Source: an uncultured Eubacteriales bacterium
GTDB taxonomy: Bacteria > Bacillota > Clostridia > Oscillospirales > Butyricicoccaceae
Reading direction: 5' to 3'
Assembly (NCBI GenBank): GCA_934630445.1
Contig: CAKTWY010000049.1
Coordinates: 1 to 14,626, forward strand
DNA length: 14,626 bases
Under the pieces are notes generated by a model. The model was not told the origin of the DNA. It did no database searches and saw only the letters and a list, made by a program, of their open reading frames with translations. Shown here in pieces: positions 14,504 to 14,626 of this stretch. Position numbers and translations under genes: made by a program. Every line of letters begins with the position of its first letter. The first letter of the stretch is position 1.

Positions 14504-14545
14504 AAAAGGAGCTGCCGCACCTGAGTGCGGCAGCTCCTTTTGGCT
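14504..14545. terminator. bidirectional intrinsic terminator
   Basis: AAAAGGAGCTGCCGCAC (14504-14520) pairs perfectly with 14525-14541 (17 bp) around a CTGA loop. TTTT closes it on + and TTTTTCATG follows on -. It ends the lipoprotein-anSME operon and probably the gene entering from the right on -. Confidence 0.93.
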
Positions 14546-14568
14546 GAATTCCTGTAAAAGCGCTTCTC

Positions 14569-14626
14569 TTAGTCAAGCCACTGTGCATATTCCTTGCAAA
14601 GCGGAACGAGCGGCGCTTCATCCTCT
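14569..14626 (-). CDS. 3' end of an unidentified gene (partial)
   Basis: On - the window edge opens a frame reading EDEAPLVPLCKEYAQWLD and then TAA at 14571-14569. Its position just before a bidirectional terminator and its ordinary amino-acid make-up suggest a real C-terminus. Eighteen residues are too few to name a family; the start lies outside the window. Confidence 0.5.
   Translation of the reverse strand, partial: EDEAPLVPLCKEYAQWLD

Overview
The window reads as chromosome of a fairly GC-rich Gram-positive anaerobe, most likely a gut Clostridia/Firmicutes lineage. The grounds are Shine-Dalgarno-led starts including GTG and TTG, a pyruvate kinase with the Bacillus-type C-terminal PEP-utiliser extension, a uvrBA operon under a Gram-positive LexA box (GAAC-N4-GTTC), and an anaerobic sulfatase-maturating radical SAM enzyme of Clostridium perfringens type. 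I ran no search; assignments come from reading motifs.

Layout: (1) 1-1342, a structured upstream region with a perfect 17-bp inverted repeat, then a SEDS glycosyltransferase (RodA/FtsW family) on +. (2) 1416-3273, a shared terminator and convergent pyk on -. (3) 3274-5155, a 390-bp intergenic region, then a MATE efflux transporter on + with a strong terminator. (4) 5196-6759, a small accessory module: a DUF4234+SHOCT membrane protein (-) and a divergent XRE regulator (+). They share a 106-bp region holding two copies of the 17-bp operator TGTCCT-N5-ARGACA, one of them over the -35 of the membrane-protein promoter. (5) 6819-11744, uvrBA on - with promoter, LexA box and leader. (6) 11765-14541, a + operon of lipoprotein, anSME and small membrane protein, closed by a terminator. 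(7) The last codons of an unidentified - strand gene at the right edge.

The most unusual element lies in the uvrB leader (11641-11711). Read in the uvrB direction, the predicted transcript begins at or within three bases of an 18-nt sequence that matches, from memory, the 3' part of type I-C CRISPR repeats (GGGAGCGTGGATTGAAAT). Exactly 34 nt follow, and then a sequence resembling the 5' part of the same repeat (GACGCTCCCC...GGGGA) with a small hairpin. That is the anatomy of one type I-C crRNA (5' tag, spacer, 3' hairpin) built into the 5' UTR of an SOS-controlled DNA repair operon. No cas gene is in the window. It could be a functional crRNA-like regulator or decoy, or a relic of a CRISPR unit; the sequence alone does not decide.
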